Origin: CAWUFC02 sp963921335
GTDB taxonomy: Bacteria > Pseudomonadota > Gammaproteobacteria > Pseudomonadales > Halieaceae
NCBI GenBank assembly: GCA_963921335.3
Contig: CAWUFC020000001.1
Coordinates: forward strand, 1,922,001-1,986,000
Length of the DNA stretch: 64,000 bases
Direction of reading: 5' to 3'
Of this stretch, positions 25,902-34,882 are shown in pieces. Positions within the stretch are counted from its first letter, which is position 1. Every line of letters begins with the position of its first letter. The notes beneath the pieces are model-generated. The model made no database searches. It was not told the DNA's origin and saw only the letters and a list, made by a program, of their open reading frames with translations. Position numbers and translations under genes: made by a program.

Positions 25902-27038
25902 ATGAGTGAACAGGCAATAGAAGTCGTTGCAGTAGAGTCTTCGGCGCAGCTGCGTCAGTTTGTCGAATTGCCCTATCGCATATACTCGGATGACCCCAAT
26001 TGGGTTGCGCCCCTGAAGTTGCTGGAGAAGCATCGCTTCGATGAGAAGCGGCCCTACTTCCAGCACGCGCGTGCGCAGGCATTCCTGGCTCTGAAAGATG
26101 GTGTGCCTGTGGGCCGAATCTCGGCCCAGGTGGATGACCTGCACCAGCAGCGTTACCAGGACAAAACCGGCTATTTTGGCCTGCCGGAGGCCATTGATGA
26201 CGACCAGGTTTTCGCAGCACTTTTTGATGCGGCAGAGCGCTGGCTGAAAGAGCAGGGCATGAGCCGTGTGCGCGGTCCTTACAATCTATCGATTAATGAG
26301 GAAGTGGGTGTGCTGGTTGAGGGCTTTGAAACTCCCCAGTACATCATGATGGGTCACGGACGCCCGTACTATGATGCAGGCATCAAGGCGCAGGGTTATC
26401 GCGGTGCCAAGGACCTGCTGGCCTACCTGATCGATACAGACTTTGTCGCACCGCCGGTCATGGAGAAGCTGGTCAGGCGTGCCCAGCGCAAGGTGACGGT
26501 GCGCACCATTCGCATGGACAGCCTTGAAGAAGAGGCTGAGATCATGCGCGACATCCACAACGATGCCTGGCAGAACAACTGGGGCTTTGTGCCGTTCACC
26601 CAGGAGGAGTTTCTGGACACGGTGAAAACCCTCACGATGCTATTGCCTCCCGAGCAGGTGCAAATTGCCGAGCACGAGGGCGAGCCCGCAGCTTTCATTG
26701 TGATGCTGCCGAATATCAACGAAGCCATTGCAGACCTGAAAGGTAGCCTGTTTCCCTTTGGCTGGCTCAAGGCAATTTGGCGGCTAAAGGTTAAAGGCCT
26801 GAAAACCGGGAGGGTGCCCCTGATGGGTGTGCGTACTGGTTTTCAGAACGGCCCCCTGGGCCCGGTGATGGCTTTTATGGTTATCGACGCGGTGCGCAGT
26901 GCCTCAGTGGCCGGCGGCATGCAGAAAACTGAAATGGGCTGGATTCTTGAAGACAACCAGGCCATGAACAACATCATCCTGCAGTTGGGTGGCGATCCTT
27001 ACAAGCGCTACCGCATGTACGAGAAAGACCTTACTTAA
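25902..27038 (+). CDS. GNAT-fold N-acetyltransferase-like protein
   Basis: A 378-residue protein of the GNAT/N-acyltransferase superfamily, seen in bacteria mainly as hypothetical proteins. The start FVELPYRIYSDDPNWVAPL and the central FGLPEAIDDDQVFAALFDAA plus VRGPYNLSINEEVGVLVEGF are family features. A second GNAT-like half covers residues 205-370 (NDAWQNNWGFVPFTQEEF, then EMGWILEDNQAMNNIILQ). Substrate unknown. It is convergent with the hydratase gene, overlapping it by 8 bases. Confidence 0.75.
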   Translation: MSEQAIEVVAVESSAQLRQFVELPYRIYSDDPNWVAPLKLLEKHRFDEKRPYFQHARAQAFLALKDGVPVGRISAQVDDLHQQRYQDKTGYFGLPEAIDDDQVFAALFDAAERWLKEQGMSRVRGPYNLSINEEVGVLVEGFETPQYIMMGHGRPYYDAGIKAQGYRGAKDLLAYLIDTDFVAPPVMEKLVRRAQRKVTVRTIRMDSLEEEAEIMRDIHNDAWQNNWGFVPFTQEEFLDTVKTLTMLLPPEQVQIAEHEGEPAAFIVMLPNINEAIADLKGSLFPFGWLKAIWRLKVKGLKTGRVPLMGVRTGFQNGPLGPVMAFMVIDAVRSASVAGGMQKTEMGWILEDNQAMNNIILQLGGDPYKRYRMYEKDLT

Positions 27039-27822
27039 CGGGTACCCAGCTGGCTGGGCGTTTCTCCAGAAACGCGGTGGTGCCTTCCCGGCCCTCATCA
27101 CTGTCACGCACATCGGCGATACATCTGATGGTGTAGTCAATCATGGCCTGGTCGACATCACCCTCGGCGACCCGGAAAACCAGCTCCTTGGACACTTTCA
27201 TGGCATTCGGCGAATTGCTGAGCAGGGTAGTGCACAGGGTATTTACTGCTTCGTCGAGCTGGTCTTCCTCCACCACGTGATCCAGCAGGCCCAGCTGCAA
27301 GGCGTGCTGGCCAACCACCGGTTGTCCGCTGAGGAACAGTCTGCGCGCATTACGCTCACCCAGGGTTCGCACAACGTAGGGTGAAATAGTGGCCGGCGCC
27401 AGGCCCAGTTTGACCTCGCTCAGCGCAAAGCGAGTGGCAGGCGTGCCAATGGCAAAGTCACAACAACAGGCCAGTCCGACACCGCCGCCCATTGCTGCAC
27501 CTTTGACTCTGGCTACTGTGGGTTTGGGCATAAAGTTGAGTGTTTTCAGCATCTCAGCCAACAAGCCCGCGTCAGCCAGGTTTTCCTCATAAGAGAAACT
27601 GCCCATGCGGCGCATGTAGTTGATGTCGCCCCCGGCCGAGAAGCTCTTGCCGGCGCCGGTAATGACGATGACTCGCGCTGCATCATCAGCTTGGGCGGCT
27701 TTCAGGGCCTGGGTAATTCGAGCGATCTGGGCATCATCAAAGGCGTTGTGCACCTCTGGTCGATTCAGGGTAATGGTGAGTACGCCGTTGTCTGCCAGCT
27801 CGCTGATCAGTTCCTCTGCCAT
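27031..27822 (-). CDS. Enoyl-CoA hydratase, LiuC/AtuE-like
   Basis: A 263-residue crotonase. The oxyanion-hole motif is KSFSAGGDINYMRR, the second is KGAAMGGGVGLACCCDFAIG, and LSEVKLGLAPATISPYVV carries the catalytic Glu. That last motif is characteristic of methylglutaconyl-CoA hydratase (LiuC) and the acyclic-terpene AtuE relatives rather than short-chain FadB types. The adjacent TetR and carboxylase subunits strengthen this reading: carboxylation of methylcrotonyl- or geranyl-CoA followed by hydration. It lies 25 bases downstream of the TetR gene. Confidence 0.85.
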   Translation of the reverse strand: MAEELISELADNGVLTITLNRPEVHNAFDDAQIARITQALKAAQADDAARVIVITGAGKSFSAGGDINYMRRMGSFSYEENLADAGLLAEMLKTLNFMPKPTVARVKGAAMGGGVGLACCCDFAIGTPATRFALSEVKLGLAPATISPYVVRTLGERNARRLFLSGQPVVGQHALQLGLLDHVVEEDQLDEAVNTLCTTLLSNSPNAMKVSKELVFRVAEGDVDQAMIDYTIRCIADVRDSDEGREGTTAFLEKRPASWVPVK

Positions 27823-27847
27823 GATATGTCTCTCTGAATAAGTCTCT

Positions 27848-28543
27848 TTAATTGTCGAGTATTGAATTGAGTCGATTCACCAGCTGTGCCACCTCAGTGC
27901 TGTGTGATGTGTCCCTGGTCGGCGCGCGAATGCCGCGATACACAAGATCGGTCAGCTGCCTGGCGGTACTGTCCACGTCGATGGCGGTTTCGTCTGCAAG
28001 CTGCACCCACATGGCGTGTTCTATGCTGCCATAGAGGGTGTTGCGCACCAGCGGAATCGAAACGTCGGCTCGCAGTTCACCCCTGGCGATGCCTTGCTTG
28101 ATGATGTCGACGATAGGGTGAGTGTAGTCGCGGTTGAGCTGGCGAATATCTTTGCTCAGTTCGCGGTCTGCATCCCGCGACGAATTCAGGATGACGCTGC
28201 ACAGTGCCGCGTTGTCGCGCATGACACCGAGGTGGGTTCGCACCAGGAACAATAATTGTTCATAGGTGCCTGGATGCTCAGCCAGCCCGCTTAATACCTC
28301 TTGCGTGATGTTCTGATAAAACTCCTCCATCACCCGGGTGACCAGCGCGCGCTTGGAAGGGAAGTAGTGGAACACCGTACCTTCGACGACACCGACCTCG
28401 GCGGCAATGTCGGCGACCTTGGCTGCGGCATAGCCATCGCGTTCAAACACCTGGCGAGCGGCTGCCAGAATGGCCTGGGAGCGTGCTTCGCGGGACTGGC
28501 GCGGGGCCCGTTTGCGTGTTTGTGTGGTGTTCATATTGAGCAT
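27848..28543 (-). CDS. TetR-family transcriptional regulator
   Basis: A 231-residue TetR-type repressor. Its helix-turn-helix region is ARQVFERDGYAAAKVADIAA then GVVEGTVFHYFPSKRALVTRV (residues 30-75). It is divergent from the carboxylase genes and cotranscribed with the LiuC-like hydratase. AtuR of Pseudomonas, which controls acyclic terpene genes, is also TetR-type, so an AtuR-like role is possible. A second in-frame ATG at 28534 is an alternative start. Confidence 0.9.
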   Translation of the reverse strand: MLNMNTTQTRKRAPRQSREARSQAILAAARQVFERDGYAAAKVADIAAEVGVVEGTVFHYFPSKRALVTRVMEEFYQNITQEVLSGLAEHPGTYEQLLFLVRTHLGVMRDNAALCSVILNSSRDADRELSKDIRQLNRDYTHPIVDIIKQGIARGELRADVSIPLVRNTLYGSIEHAMWVQLADETAIDVDSTARQLTDLVYRGIRAPTRDTSHSTEVAQLVNRLNSILDN

Positions 28544-28585
28544 AACTTAAACAAAAAACATTGAAAAATAAAGAAAAAATATAGA

Positions 28586-28616
28586 TATTGAGTAAAGCTC
28601 AATAAAAAGTTATAGT
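28586..28616 (+). promoter_or_regulatory. Carboxylase promoter overlapped by TetR operator
   Basis: TATTGAGTAAAGCTCAATA (28586-28604) is an inverted repeat with 7-base perfect arms. Within it lies TTGAGT (28588-28593), a 4-of-6 -35 box, spaced 17 bases from TATAGT (28611-28616), a 5-of-6 -10 box. Repressor binding would block the polymerase directly. Confidence 0.7.
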
Positions 28617-28657
28617 CCGAACCCTGGCACACTACAACCCGGAGTGCGAGGTCTCTC

Positions 28658-30298
28658 ATGCCGGTTTTTACATCCAGGGTGCCGGTGAAGTCCGATACCT
28701 ATGAAAAGAATCGCCAGGCTATGCTGGCACTGGTCAACGAACTGCGTGCGCTCGAGCAGCGCGCGGTAGACGCATCCAATAAGCGCCTACCGGTATTCGA
28801 AAAGCGCGGCCAGATTCCGCCCCATGAGCGGGTTGCCCGCTTGCTGGATCCGGGTATGCCGTTTCTGCGGCTGCATACGCTCTCCAATTATCTGTACGAA
28901 GATGAAAACCCCGAAACCAGTATTCCCGGTGCCAGCATGATTTTGGGTATTGGTTATGTAAGCGGTGTGCGCTGCATGGTGTGGGTGGACGATTCCGGAA
29001 TACGTGCCGGTGCCTACTCCAAGAACACAGTGGCGACCGCGCAGAGTATTCAGGCGATGGCTATGCGTCAGAACCTTCCGCTGGTTCACCTGGTGGAAAG
29101 CGCGGGTGCCAATCTGATGGACTTCACCGTTGAGAACTGGATCGGTGCAGGTGCCATGTTCCGCAACCTGGCCTGGTCTTCAGCCAAAGGTCTGCCGGTG
29201 ATCACCGTGTTGCACGGCCCGTCTACCGCCGGTGGGGCCTATATGCCGGGTTTGTCTGATTACGTGATTGGCGTAAAGAACAATGGCATGGCAGCCCTGG
29301 CTGGCGCGGCGTTGGTAAAAGCTGCGACAGGCGAAATAGCCGATGAGCGCGAACTGGGTGGATCGGAAATGCACGCCAGCGTATCCGGCCTGGTGGAATA
29401 CCTGGCTGAGGACGATGCCCATGGCATTGTCCTGGCGCGGGACGTGATGGCACGCCTCGACTGGAACGCCAAATCGGGGTCAGAGTACTTCGAAAAATCA
29501 AAGTACTCTGACCCCGTTGAAATGCCGCGCTACGATGCGGATGAGCTGTGTGGTGTGGTACCGGTGGACTACCGGGTGGCTTATGACGTGCATGAGCTAT
29601 TGGCCAGAGTAGTGGACGGTTCCGATATGGAGGATTTCAAGCCGGGCTTTGGTGCGTCCACGGTCTGCACCCATGCCAGCATCATGGGCATCAAGGTAGG
29701 CATTCTGGGCAATAACGGCCCGATTGATCCCGCCGGTGCCAACAAGGCAGCCCAGTTTATCCAGCTTTGTGACCAGGCCCAACTGCCGTTGGTGTTCCTG
29801 AACAATATCACGGGCTTCATGGTTGGCACTGAGTACGAGCAGGCAGGCATGATCAAGCACGGTTCCAAAATGGTTCAGGCCGTGGCCAATGCCCGCGTAC
29901 CAAAAATCACCCTCTACGTCGGCGCCAGCTACGGTGCCGGTAATTACGGCATGTGTGGTTTTGCCTATGAGCCCGACTTTCTGTTCGCCTGGCCCAATGC
30001 GTCATCCCATGTGATGGGCGGAGAGCAGGCAGCGCGCACTATGAGCCAGGTGGCCGAGGTGCAGGCCCAGCGGAAGGGTGAGGAGCCCGATCGCGATGCA
30101 CTGGCCGAGCAGGAAGCGCGCATTATTGCTCACTTCGAGAAACAGGAGAGTGCGTTTTACTCTGCGGGTCGCAATCTGTCACATTCAGTGATCGACCCGC
30201 GCGATACCCGCAAGGTGATCGGTTTTGTCCTGCAAACCTGCCTGGAGGGCCGGCAGCGAGAGTTGCAGCCCAACAGCTTTGGCGTGGGGAGAATGTGA
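28658..30298 (+). CDS. Acyl-CoA carboxylase beta (carboxyltransferase), MCC/GCC family
   Basis: A 546-residue carboxyltransferase of the methylcrotonyl-CoA/geranyl-CoA carboxylase group. FEKRGQIPPHERVARLLDPG opens the first crotonase-like domain; HGPSTAGGAYMPGLSDYVIG and, in the second domain, NNITGFMVGTEYEQAGMIKHG mark the acyl-CoA and biotin sites. Residues 273-287 (SGSEYFEKSKYSDPV) do not belong to the family: they are the translation of a 40-base palindromic repeat inserted in frame. They fall in the linker between the two domains, normally variable, so the enzyme may tolerate them. The biotin-carrying subunit follows after 1 base. Confidence 0.92.
   Translation: MPVFTSRVPVKSDTYEKNRQAMLALVNELRALEQRAVDASNKRLPVFEKRGQIPPHERVARLLDPGMPFLRLHTLSNYLYEDENPETSIPGASMILGIGYVSGVRCMVWVDDSGIRAGAYSKNTVATAQSIQAMAMRQNLPLVHLVESAGANLMDFTVENWIGAGAMFRNLAWSSAKGLPVITVLHGPSTAGGAYMPGLSDYVIGVKNNGMAALAGAALVKAATGEIADERELGGSEMHASVSGLVEYLAEDDAHGIVLARDVMARLDWNAKSGSEYFEKSKYSDPVEMPRYDADELCGVVPVDYRVAYDVHELLARVVDGSDMEDFKPGFGASTVCTHASIMGIKVGILGNNGPIDPAGANKAAQFIQLCDQAQLPLVFLNNITGFMVGTEYEQAGMIKHGSKMVQAVANARVPKITLYVGASYGAGNYGMCGFAYEPDFLFAWPNASSHVMGGEQAARTMSQVAEVQAQRKGEEPDRDALAEQEARIIAHFEKQESAFYSAGRNLSHSVIDPRDTRKVIGFVLQTCLEGRQRELQPNSFGVGRM
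29476..29515. repeat. REP-like palindrome inside the carboxylase gene, copy 2
   Basis: Arms GGGGTCAGAGTACTTCGA (29476-29493) and TCAAAGTACTCTGACCCC (29498-29515), loop AAAA, one mismatch in 18. Same core as copies at 6649, 58564 and 59699. Translated in frame in the beta-subunit gene. Confidence 0.95.
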
Positions 30299-30299
30299 T

Positions 30300-32297
30300 A
30301 TGAGCAACACGATTGAAACATTGCTGGTGGCCAATCGCGGTGAGATCGCTGTGCGCGTCATGCAAACCTGCCGTGACCTCGGTATCCGAACAGTGGCTGT
30401 GTATTCCGATGTCGATGCCGCTGCGCCCCATGTACAAATGGCCGACGAAGCGATTTGCATCGGTCGCGGGCCTGTGGGCGAGTCCTACCTGCTGCCGGAG
30501 AAAATACTTGAGGCTGCAGCCAGCAGCGGTGCCGATGCCATTCATCCCGGCTATGGTTTCCTGTCAGAAAACGCAGACTTTGCTGATGCCTGTGACAAGG
30601 CTGGCATCATTTTTGTTGGCCCGCCTCGGCGAGCGATAGAGGTGATGGGGGATAAGGCGGTATCCAAGCGGGCCATGATCGAAGCCGGTGTGCCTTGTAT
30701 TCCGGGTTACCAGGGAGAAGATCAATCAGATGCCACCCTGATCGCTGAATCTGAAGCAGTGGGTTTCCCGCTGATGGTGAAGGCCGCAGCAGGCGGTGGC
30801 GGTCGCGGTATGCGGCTGGTGCACGATGCTGCACAACTGCCAGAGGCGATAGCGCTGGCCCGGTCGGAAGCAGAAAACGCCTTTGGTAATGGCGAGCTGA
30901 TTATCGAACGCGCCGTGCTGGAGCCCAGGCATGTAGAGATTCAGGTCTTTGCCGATCAGCACGGGCAGGTGGTGCACCTGGGTGAGCGCGACTGCTCAGT
31001 ACAGCGTCGTCATCAGAAAGTGGTTGAGGAATCCCCTTGCCCGGTGATGACCGAAGCGCTGCGCGAGCGGATGGGCCAGGCAGCCATTGAAGCCGCCAGG
31101 GCCGTTGATTATGTCGGTGCCGGAACGGTGGAGTTTTTGCTGGACACCAGCGGTGAGTTTTTCTTTCTGGAAATGAACACCCGCCTGCAGGTGGAGCATC
31201 CGGTCACAGAACTGGTCACCGGGCTCGATCTGGTGGCCCTGCAAATCGCTGCGGCGCAGGGTGAACCGCTGGGTCTGGATCAGTCTGATATCAGCCTGAG
31301 CGGTCACGCCATGGAAGTGCGACTCTACGCCGAAGATCCCAATGCAGACTTTATGCCCGCTACGGGTCCTGTTTGGCAGTGGTTGCCCCCCTGCGGTGAA
31401 GGTGTGCGAGTTGATGCTGGTATTAGCACGGGCGGCGAGGTCTCGCCGTTTTATGACCCCATGCTGGCCAAGATTATTGCCTATGGCAGCAATCGCGAGC
31501 AGGCTCGCCGCCGCTTGCTGCGCGCACTGCAGGACATGGCCCTGTTTGGTACCACCACTAATCGCGATTTCCTGATCGATGTGTTGGAGCAGCCAGGTTT
31601 TGTTGCGGGTAAGGCGACGACAGCCTTTATTGGAGAGACCTGGCCCGAGGGTTATTGTTCAGACTTGCCCGGCTCAAGCGAACTGGCAGCTGCCGCATTG
31701 GTGCAATTTCTGCAGGCTCGTGCCACGGCGCGACAATCCGCACTGTCGTCCAATAACGAATTACTCAACTGGTCCAGTACCAACGACCTGGAAAGCGCCT
31801 ATCGTTACATTGTCTCCGAGGAGCCTTTTGACCTGCATGTCTCGCCCACAAGTGGCCAGGATTACACGGTGCGCTTGGGTGACGAGGCTATCCATTGCCG
31901 GGTACTGGCGTTTAATGACGCGTCAGCGAAAATCCGCTTGCAGGGCCGTACTGAGCAACTGCGTTTCTATGCGCCTGATGCGTTTTCTCTGCACCTGAGC
32001 GTCGGCTCTGGGCCGGTCTTCAGCGTGACTAACCTGGCTGCAGGCGAAGCTGGCGTTGCCGGAGTTGCTGGTGATGGTGCCGTGCTTGCTCCGATGCATG
32101 GGGTTGTTCTCAGTGTTGAGGTCGAAGAGGGTGATTCTGTCAGTGCCGGACAGACGGTAGCCGTGATGGAAGCCATGAAGATGCAACATGCCCTGGAGGC
32201 GGGTACGGCCGGTGTTGTGACCCGTATCGCTGCGGGTGAAGGTGACCAGCTGGCGGCTGACCAGCTGGTGTTGGAGATTGAAGCGGCCGAAAGCTAG
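30300..32297 (+). CDS. Acyl-CoA carboxylase alpha (biotin carboxylase + BCCP)
   Basis: A 665-residue biotin-dependent carboxylase subunit. The biotin carboxylase domain (1-450) starts LLVANRGEIAVRVMQTCRDL, has the ATP-grasp loop KAAAGGGGRGMRLVHD and the EMNTRLQVEHPVTE motif; the biotinyl domain ends the protein with AVMEAMKMQHALEAG (biotinylated Lys in MKM). I place the start at ATG 30300, one base after the beta subunit's stop. Together the two subunits carboxylate a branched acyl-CoA. The stop overlaps the convergent SDR gene through a shared CTAG. Confidence 0.93.
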   Translation: MSNTIETLLVANRGEIAVRVMQTCRDLGIRTVAVYSDVDAAAPHVQMADEAICIGRGPVGESYLLPEKILEAAASSGADAIHPGYGFLSENADFADACDKAGIIFVGPPRRAIEVMGDKAVSKRAMIEAGVPCIPGYQGEDQSDATLIAESEAVGFPLMVKAAAGGGGRGMRLVHDAAQLPEAIALARSEAENAFGNGELIIERAVLEPRHVEIQVFADQHGQVVHLGERDCSVQRRHQKVVEESPCPVMTEALRERMGQAAIEAARAVDYVGAGTVEFLLDTSGEFFFLEMNTRLQVEHPVTELVTGLDLVALQIAAAQGEPLGLDQSDISLSGHAMEVRLYAEDPNADFMPATGPVWQWLPPCGEGVRVDAGISTGGEVSPFYDPMLAKIIAYGSNREQARRRLLRALQDMALFGTTTNRDFLIDVLEQPGFVAGKATTAFIGETWPEGYCSDLPGSSELAAAALVQFLQARATARQSALSSNNELLNWSSTNDLESAYRYIVSEEPFDLHVSPTSGQDYTVRLGDEAIHCRVLAFNDASAKIRLQGRTEQLRFYAPDAFSLHLSVGSGPVFSVTNLAAGEAGVAGVAGDGAVLAPMHGVVLSVEVEEGDSVSAGQTVAVMEAMKMQHALEAGTAGVVTRIAAGEGDQLAADQLVLEIEAAES

Positions 32298-33073
32298 CGC
32301 GGGTTCTGTCCGTCGTCGACAATGATGGACGTGCCGGTAACGCATTCGGAGGAGGGCGACACCAGAAACAGCAGTGTGGAGTCCATTTGTGCCGGATCGA
32401 GTGCGCGCTGGCGAGGGAACATGCCGCTGAAGTCGCCCATACGCTCAAACATGCCCTCCAGCATTTCTGTGATAAATGCGCCTGGCGCAATGCAGTTCAC
32501 GTTGATATTAAAGCGTGCCCACTCGACCGAATGCGCCTCGGTCATTCGCACTACAGCAGCTTTGGTGACTGAGTACAGGGCCGCCGGTGCGGTAGCCATG
32601 GTGACGTAAGCGGCTACCGAGGCAATATTGACGATACGTCCGGGCTGCTTGTTCGCGATCAGGCGCTTGGTTACTTCGGTAGAAAGAATCCACGGGCCCT
32701 CCAGATTGGCGTCCATCACCTTATCGAACAATTCATCCGGCATTTTGGTGGCGTAGGCGGCATCGGGAATGCCGGCATTGTTGATCAGGATATTGACAGT
32801 TCCAAAGGCTGCTTCCGCCGCATCGACACTGGCACGAACCGCCTCGCGATCGGTCATGTCGGTCACCACCGGATCGCACTGGCCCCCGGCATCTCGAATG
32901 TCCTGCGTGAGCTGTTGCAGACGCTCCTCACGCCTGCCACAAACCACCACACTCGCACCACAGGCCGCCAGCACATGGGCGAAGCGCCAGCCCAGCCCCG
33001 AGGTCGCGCCGGTGACCAGGGCGACATCGCCAGTGAGGTCGATAGAAAAATTGGGAGTGGGAAATTCACTCAT
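32294..33073 (-). CDS. Short-chain dehydrogenase/reductase
   Basis: A 259-residue SDR. Cofactor loop TGATSGLGWRFA, NNAG motif at NILINNAGIPDA, active site NIASVAAYVTMATAPAALYSVTK. The start is ATG 33073 (MSEFPTPNF); an upstream open extension to 33133 would overlap the divergent hydrolase start and has no family match. It resembles AtuG/AtuB-type SDRs only in being next to the carboxylase; no closer assignment is justified. Confidence 0.9.
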   Translation of the reverse strand: MSEFPTPNFSIDLTGDVALVTGATSGLGWRFAHVLAACGASVVVCGRREERLQQLTQDIRDAGGQCDPVVTDMTDREAVRASVDAAEAAFGTVNILINNAGIPDAAYATKMPDELFDKVMDANLEGPWILSTEVTKRLIANKQPGRIVNIASVAAYVTMATAPAALYSVTKAAVVRMTEAHSVEWARFNINVNCIAPGAFITEMLEGMFERMGDFSGMFPRQRALDPAQMDSTLLFLVSPSSECVTGTSIIVDDGQNPR

Positions 33074-33131
33074 GTCAGCTCTCCGCAAAAAGCGGTTAGA
33101 ATAGCGCGCTTTGCGTGTTCGAGTCTTATCC

Positions 33132-34016
33132 ATGGCGGAAGAATTTCAACCGGTTCAGTGTTTCTTTGATCATCACGGAGTGAAGCTCAGTTATTTTGAG
33201 TGGGGCACACCCGCGACCGACAAACCCAGCTTGCTGTTCGTACATGCCACGGGTTTTCACGGCCGTTGCTGGGACGAAATCATAGAGCGCTTTGCCCACT
33301 GCCATGTGGTTAGCTGGGAACAGCAGGGGCACGGGCGCAGTGAAGGTGGCCCCATCGACAGCTGGGCTGATATCGCAGCGCAGTTGAGCGCTTTTATAGA
33401 AAGTCGCGACTATCGATTTGCGCTCGCGATCGGTCATTCCATGGGTGGTCATGTGCTGACGGTGACTGCTGCCCAGACCAACGCCTTTGATCAGATCTTG
33501 CTGATTGATCCGACCATCTTTAATCCCGAAGCCTATCAGCATGACGCAGAGTACCGGGCGGCCTTCAAAGCAGGAAGTGCACCCAGCGAGCGCCGTCGGG
33601 CCGAGTTTCCGTCCGTCGAGGCAATGAAAGAGGGCCTGGCCGCCAAGGGCAGCTTTCCGGTCTATACCCCGCGCGCCTATGATGATTATTGTCGCTACGG
33701 TCTTTTAGAGCAGGATGATGGCAGTTTCCGCCTCGCCTGCGAGCCCAAAGTGGAAGCCAGCGTCTATGTCAGCTCACGATCTAACGCGAGTATTTATGAG
33801 AGCGTACGCTCAGTGCAGGTGCCGGTGCATATTATGCGTGCCCAGGCCTGTGACGCGCGCCAGGGTGGCTCTGTGGATTTTGCGTTTTCACCCACCTGGT
33901 CTGGTCTGGTGAATGAATTTCCCAATGCCACCGAGCACCACTACCAGGAGTTGACGCACTTTATACCCATGCAGGCCCCCGATGAGGTGGAGCGTGTGAT
34001 TCGGGAGCGCTTGTAG
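33132..34016 (+). CDS. Alpha/beta hydrolase (serine type)
   Basis: A 294-residue alpha/beta hydrolase. The oxyanion region is LLFVHATGFHGRCWDEI, the nucleophile elbow is AIGHSMGGHVLT (Ser), and the C-terminal HYQELTHFIPMQAPDEVE provides the His. Cap domain residues about 130-210. I chose ATG 33132; the open frame goes 7 codons further to 33111. It is divergent from the SDR with 58 bases between. Esterase, lactonase or C-C hydrolase cannot be told apart. Confidence 0.87.
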   Translation: MAEEFQPVQCFFDHHGVKLSYFEWGTPATDKPSLLFVHATGFHGRCWDEIIERFAHCHVVSWEQQGHGRSEGGPIDSWADIAAQLSAFIESRDYRFALAIGHSMGGHVLTVTAAQTNAFDQILLIDPTIFNPEAYQHDAEYRAAFKAGSAPSERRRAEFPSVEAMKEGLAAKGSFPVYTPRAYDDYCRYGLLEQDDGSFRLACEPKVEASVYVSSRSNASIYESVRSVQVPVHIMRAQACDARQGGSVDFAFSPTWSGLVNEFPNATEHHYQELTHFIPMQAPDEVERVIRERL

Positions 34017-34033
34017 CGCGCGTCACTGGTGCG

Positions 34034-34882
34034 TTAGTAGTAGGTTGGATCGTCAGCCACGGTGGTGCGATGTAGCAGGCGGTCGTAACCCTCATAACCA
34101 CCATTAGCTTTGTGCAGTACCGAACGATTGTCCCACATCACCAGCATATTGGGTTGCCACTCGTGGTGATAGACAAACTCTTCCCGGCTTTGCCAGGACT
34201 GTAGCTCCATCAACAGGCCGATAGCTTCCTCGTCTGCCATGCCTTCGATGCCGAGAATATAACCAAGTGTGCTGAACAAGCCTTCCTCTCCGGACTCCGG
34301 ATGCTTGCGAATAATGGGGTGGGGCTCGGATTCATTGGCCTCTTCAGAGATGACGATGCGCATGGCGCGATTGGCATCCTTGTCGGCATCGCCGTACATG
34401 CCCTCTGGGGAGTACGCCACCTTTGCGGTATGAATACCGATTTTGCCTTCCAGTTTTTCGCGCAGCTCCGCTGGCATGGCAGCCAGGGCCTTGTGCTGGT
34501 CGGCGAAATCGGTGTTGCCACCCTTCGGGGGAATGGTAATGCCATAGAGCAGGGTGGCGGCGGGCGGCACTTTCTGGAAGCTCCAGTCTGAGTGCCAGTT
34601 CTCGGCAAAAATTGACGCGGTTTCGTCTGCCCTGCGCTCAATGGCGCAGATGTGCTCGCTCTGATCGATGGGGCTAAAGAAAGGGTCGTGACCAAACGGA
34701 CCAAAGTACTGGGTAAAACGCTCGAGGTCCTCAATGCCCAGCTCTTGCTCGGGAAACACCAGGACGTGGTGTTTCAAAAACTCGGTCCTGAGTGCAGCTA
34801 TGGTGTCCGGGCCTTGCTCCGTGCTCAGATCAAGGCCGCTGATGATGGCGCCGCAGGCGCCCTGCGTTGGCGTGACTTGCAT
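34034..34882 (-). CDS. TauD/TfdA-family 2-oxoglutarate dioxygenase
   Basis: A 282-residue Fe(II)/2-oxoglutarate dioxygenase. The iron motif H-x-D is in ENWHSDWSFQKVPPAAT, the distal His and oxoglutarate Arg are in NRSVLHKANGGYEGYDRLLHR. Typical members hydroxylate taurine, alkylsulfates, phenoxyacetates or similar small acids to trigger C-S or C-O cleavage. Its ATG shares one base with the stop of the upstream NTF2-like gene (TGATG), so the pair is coupled. Substrate unknown. Confidence 0.9.
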   Translation of the reverse strand: MQVTPTQGACGAIISGLDLSTEQGPDTIAALRTEFLKHHVLVFPEQELGIEDLERFTQYFGPFGHDPFFSPIDQSEHICAIERRADETASIFAENWHSDWSFQKVPPAATLLYGITIPPKGGNTDFADQHKALAAMPAELREKLEGKIGIHTAKVAYSPEGMYGDADKDANRAMRIVISEEANESEPHPIIRKHPESGEEGLFSTLGYILGIEGMADEEAIGLLMELQSWQSREEFVYHHEWQPNMLVMWDNRSVLHKANGGYEGYDRLLHRTTVADDPTYY

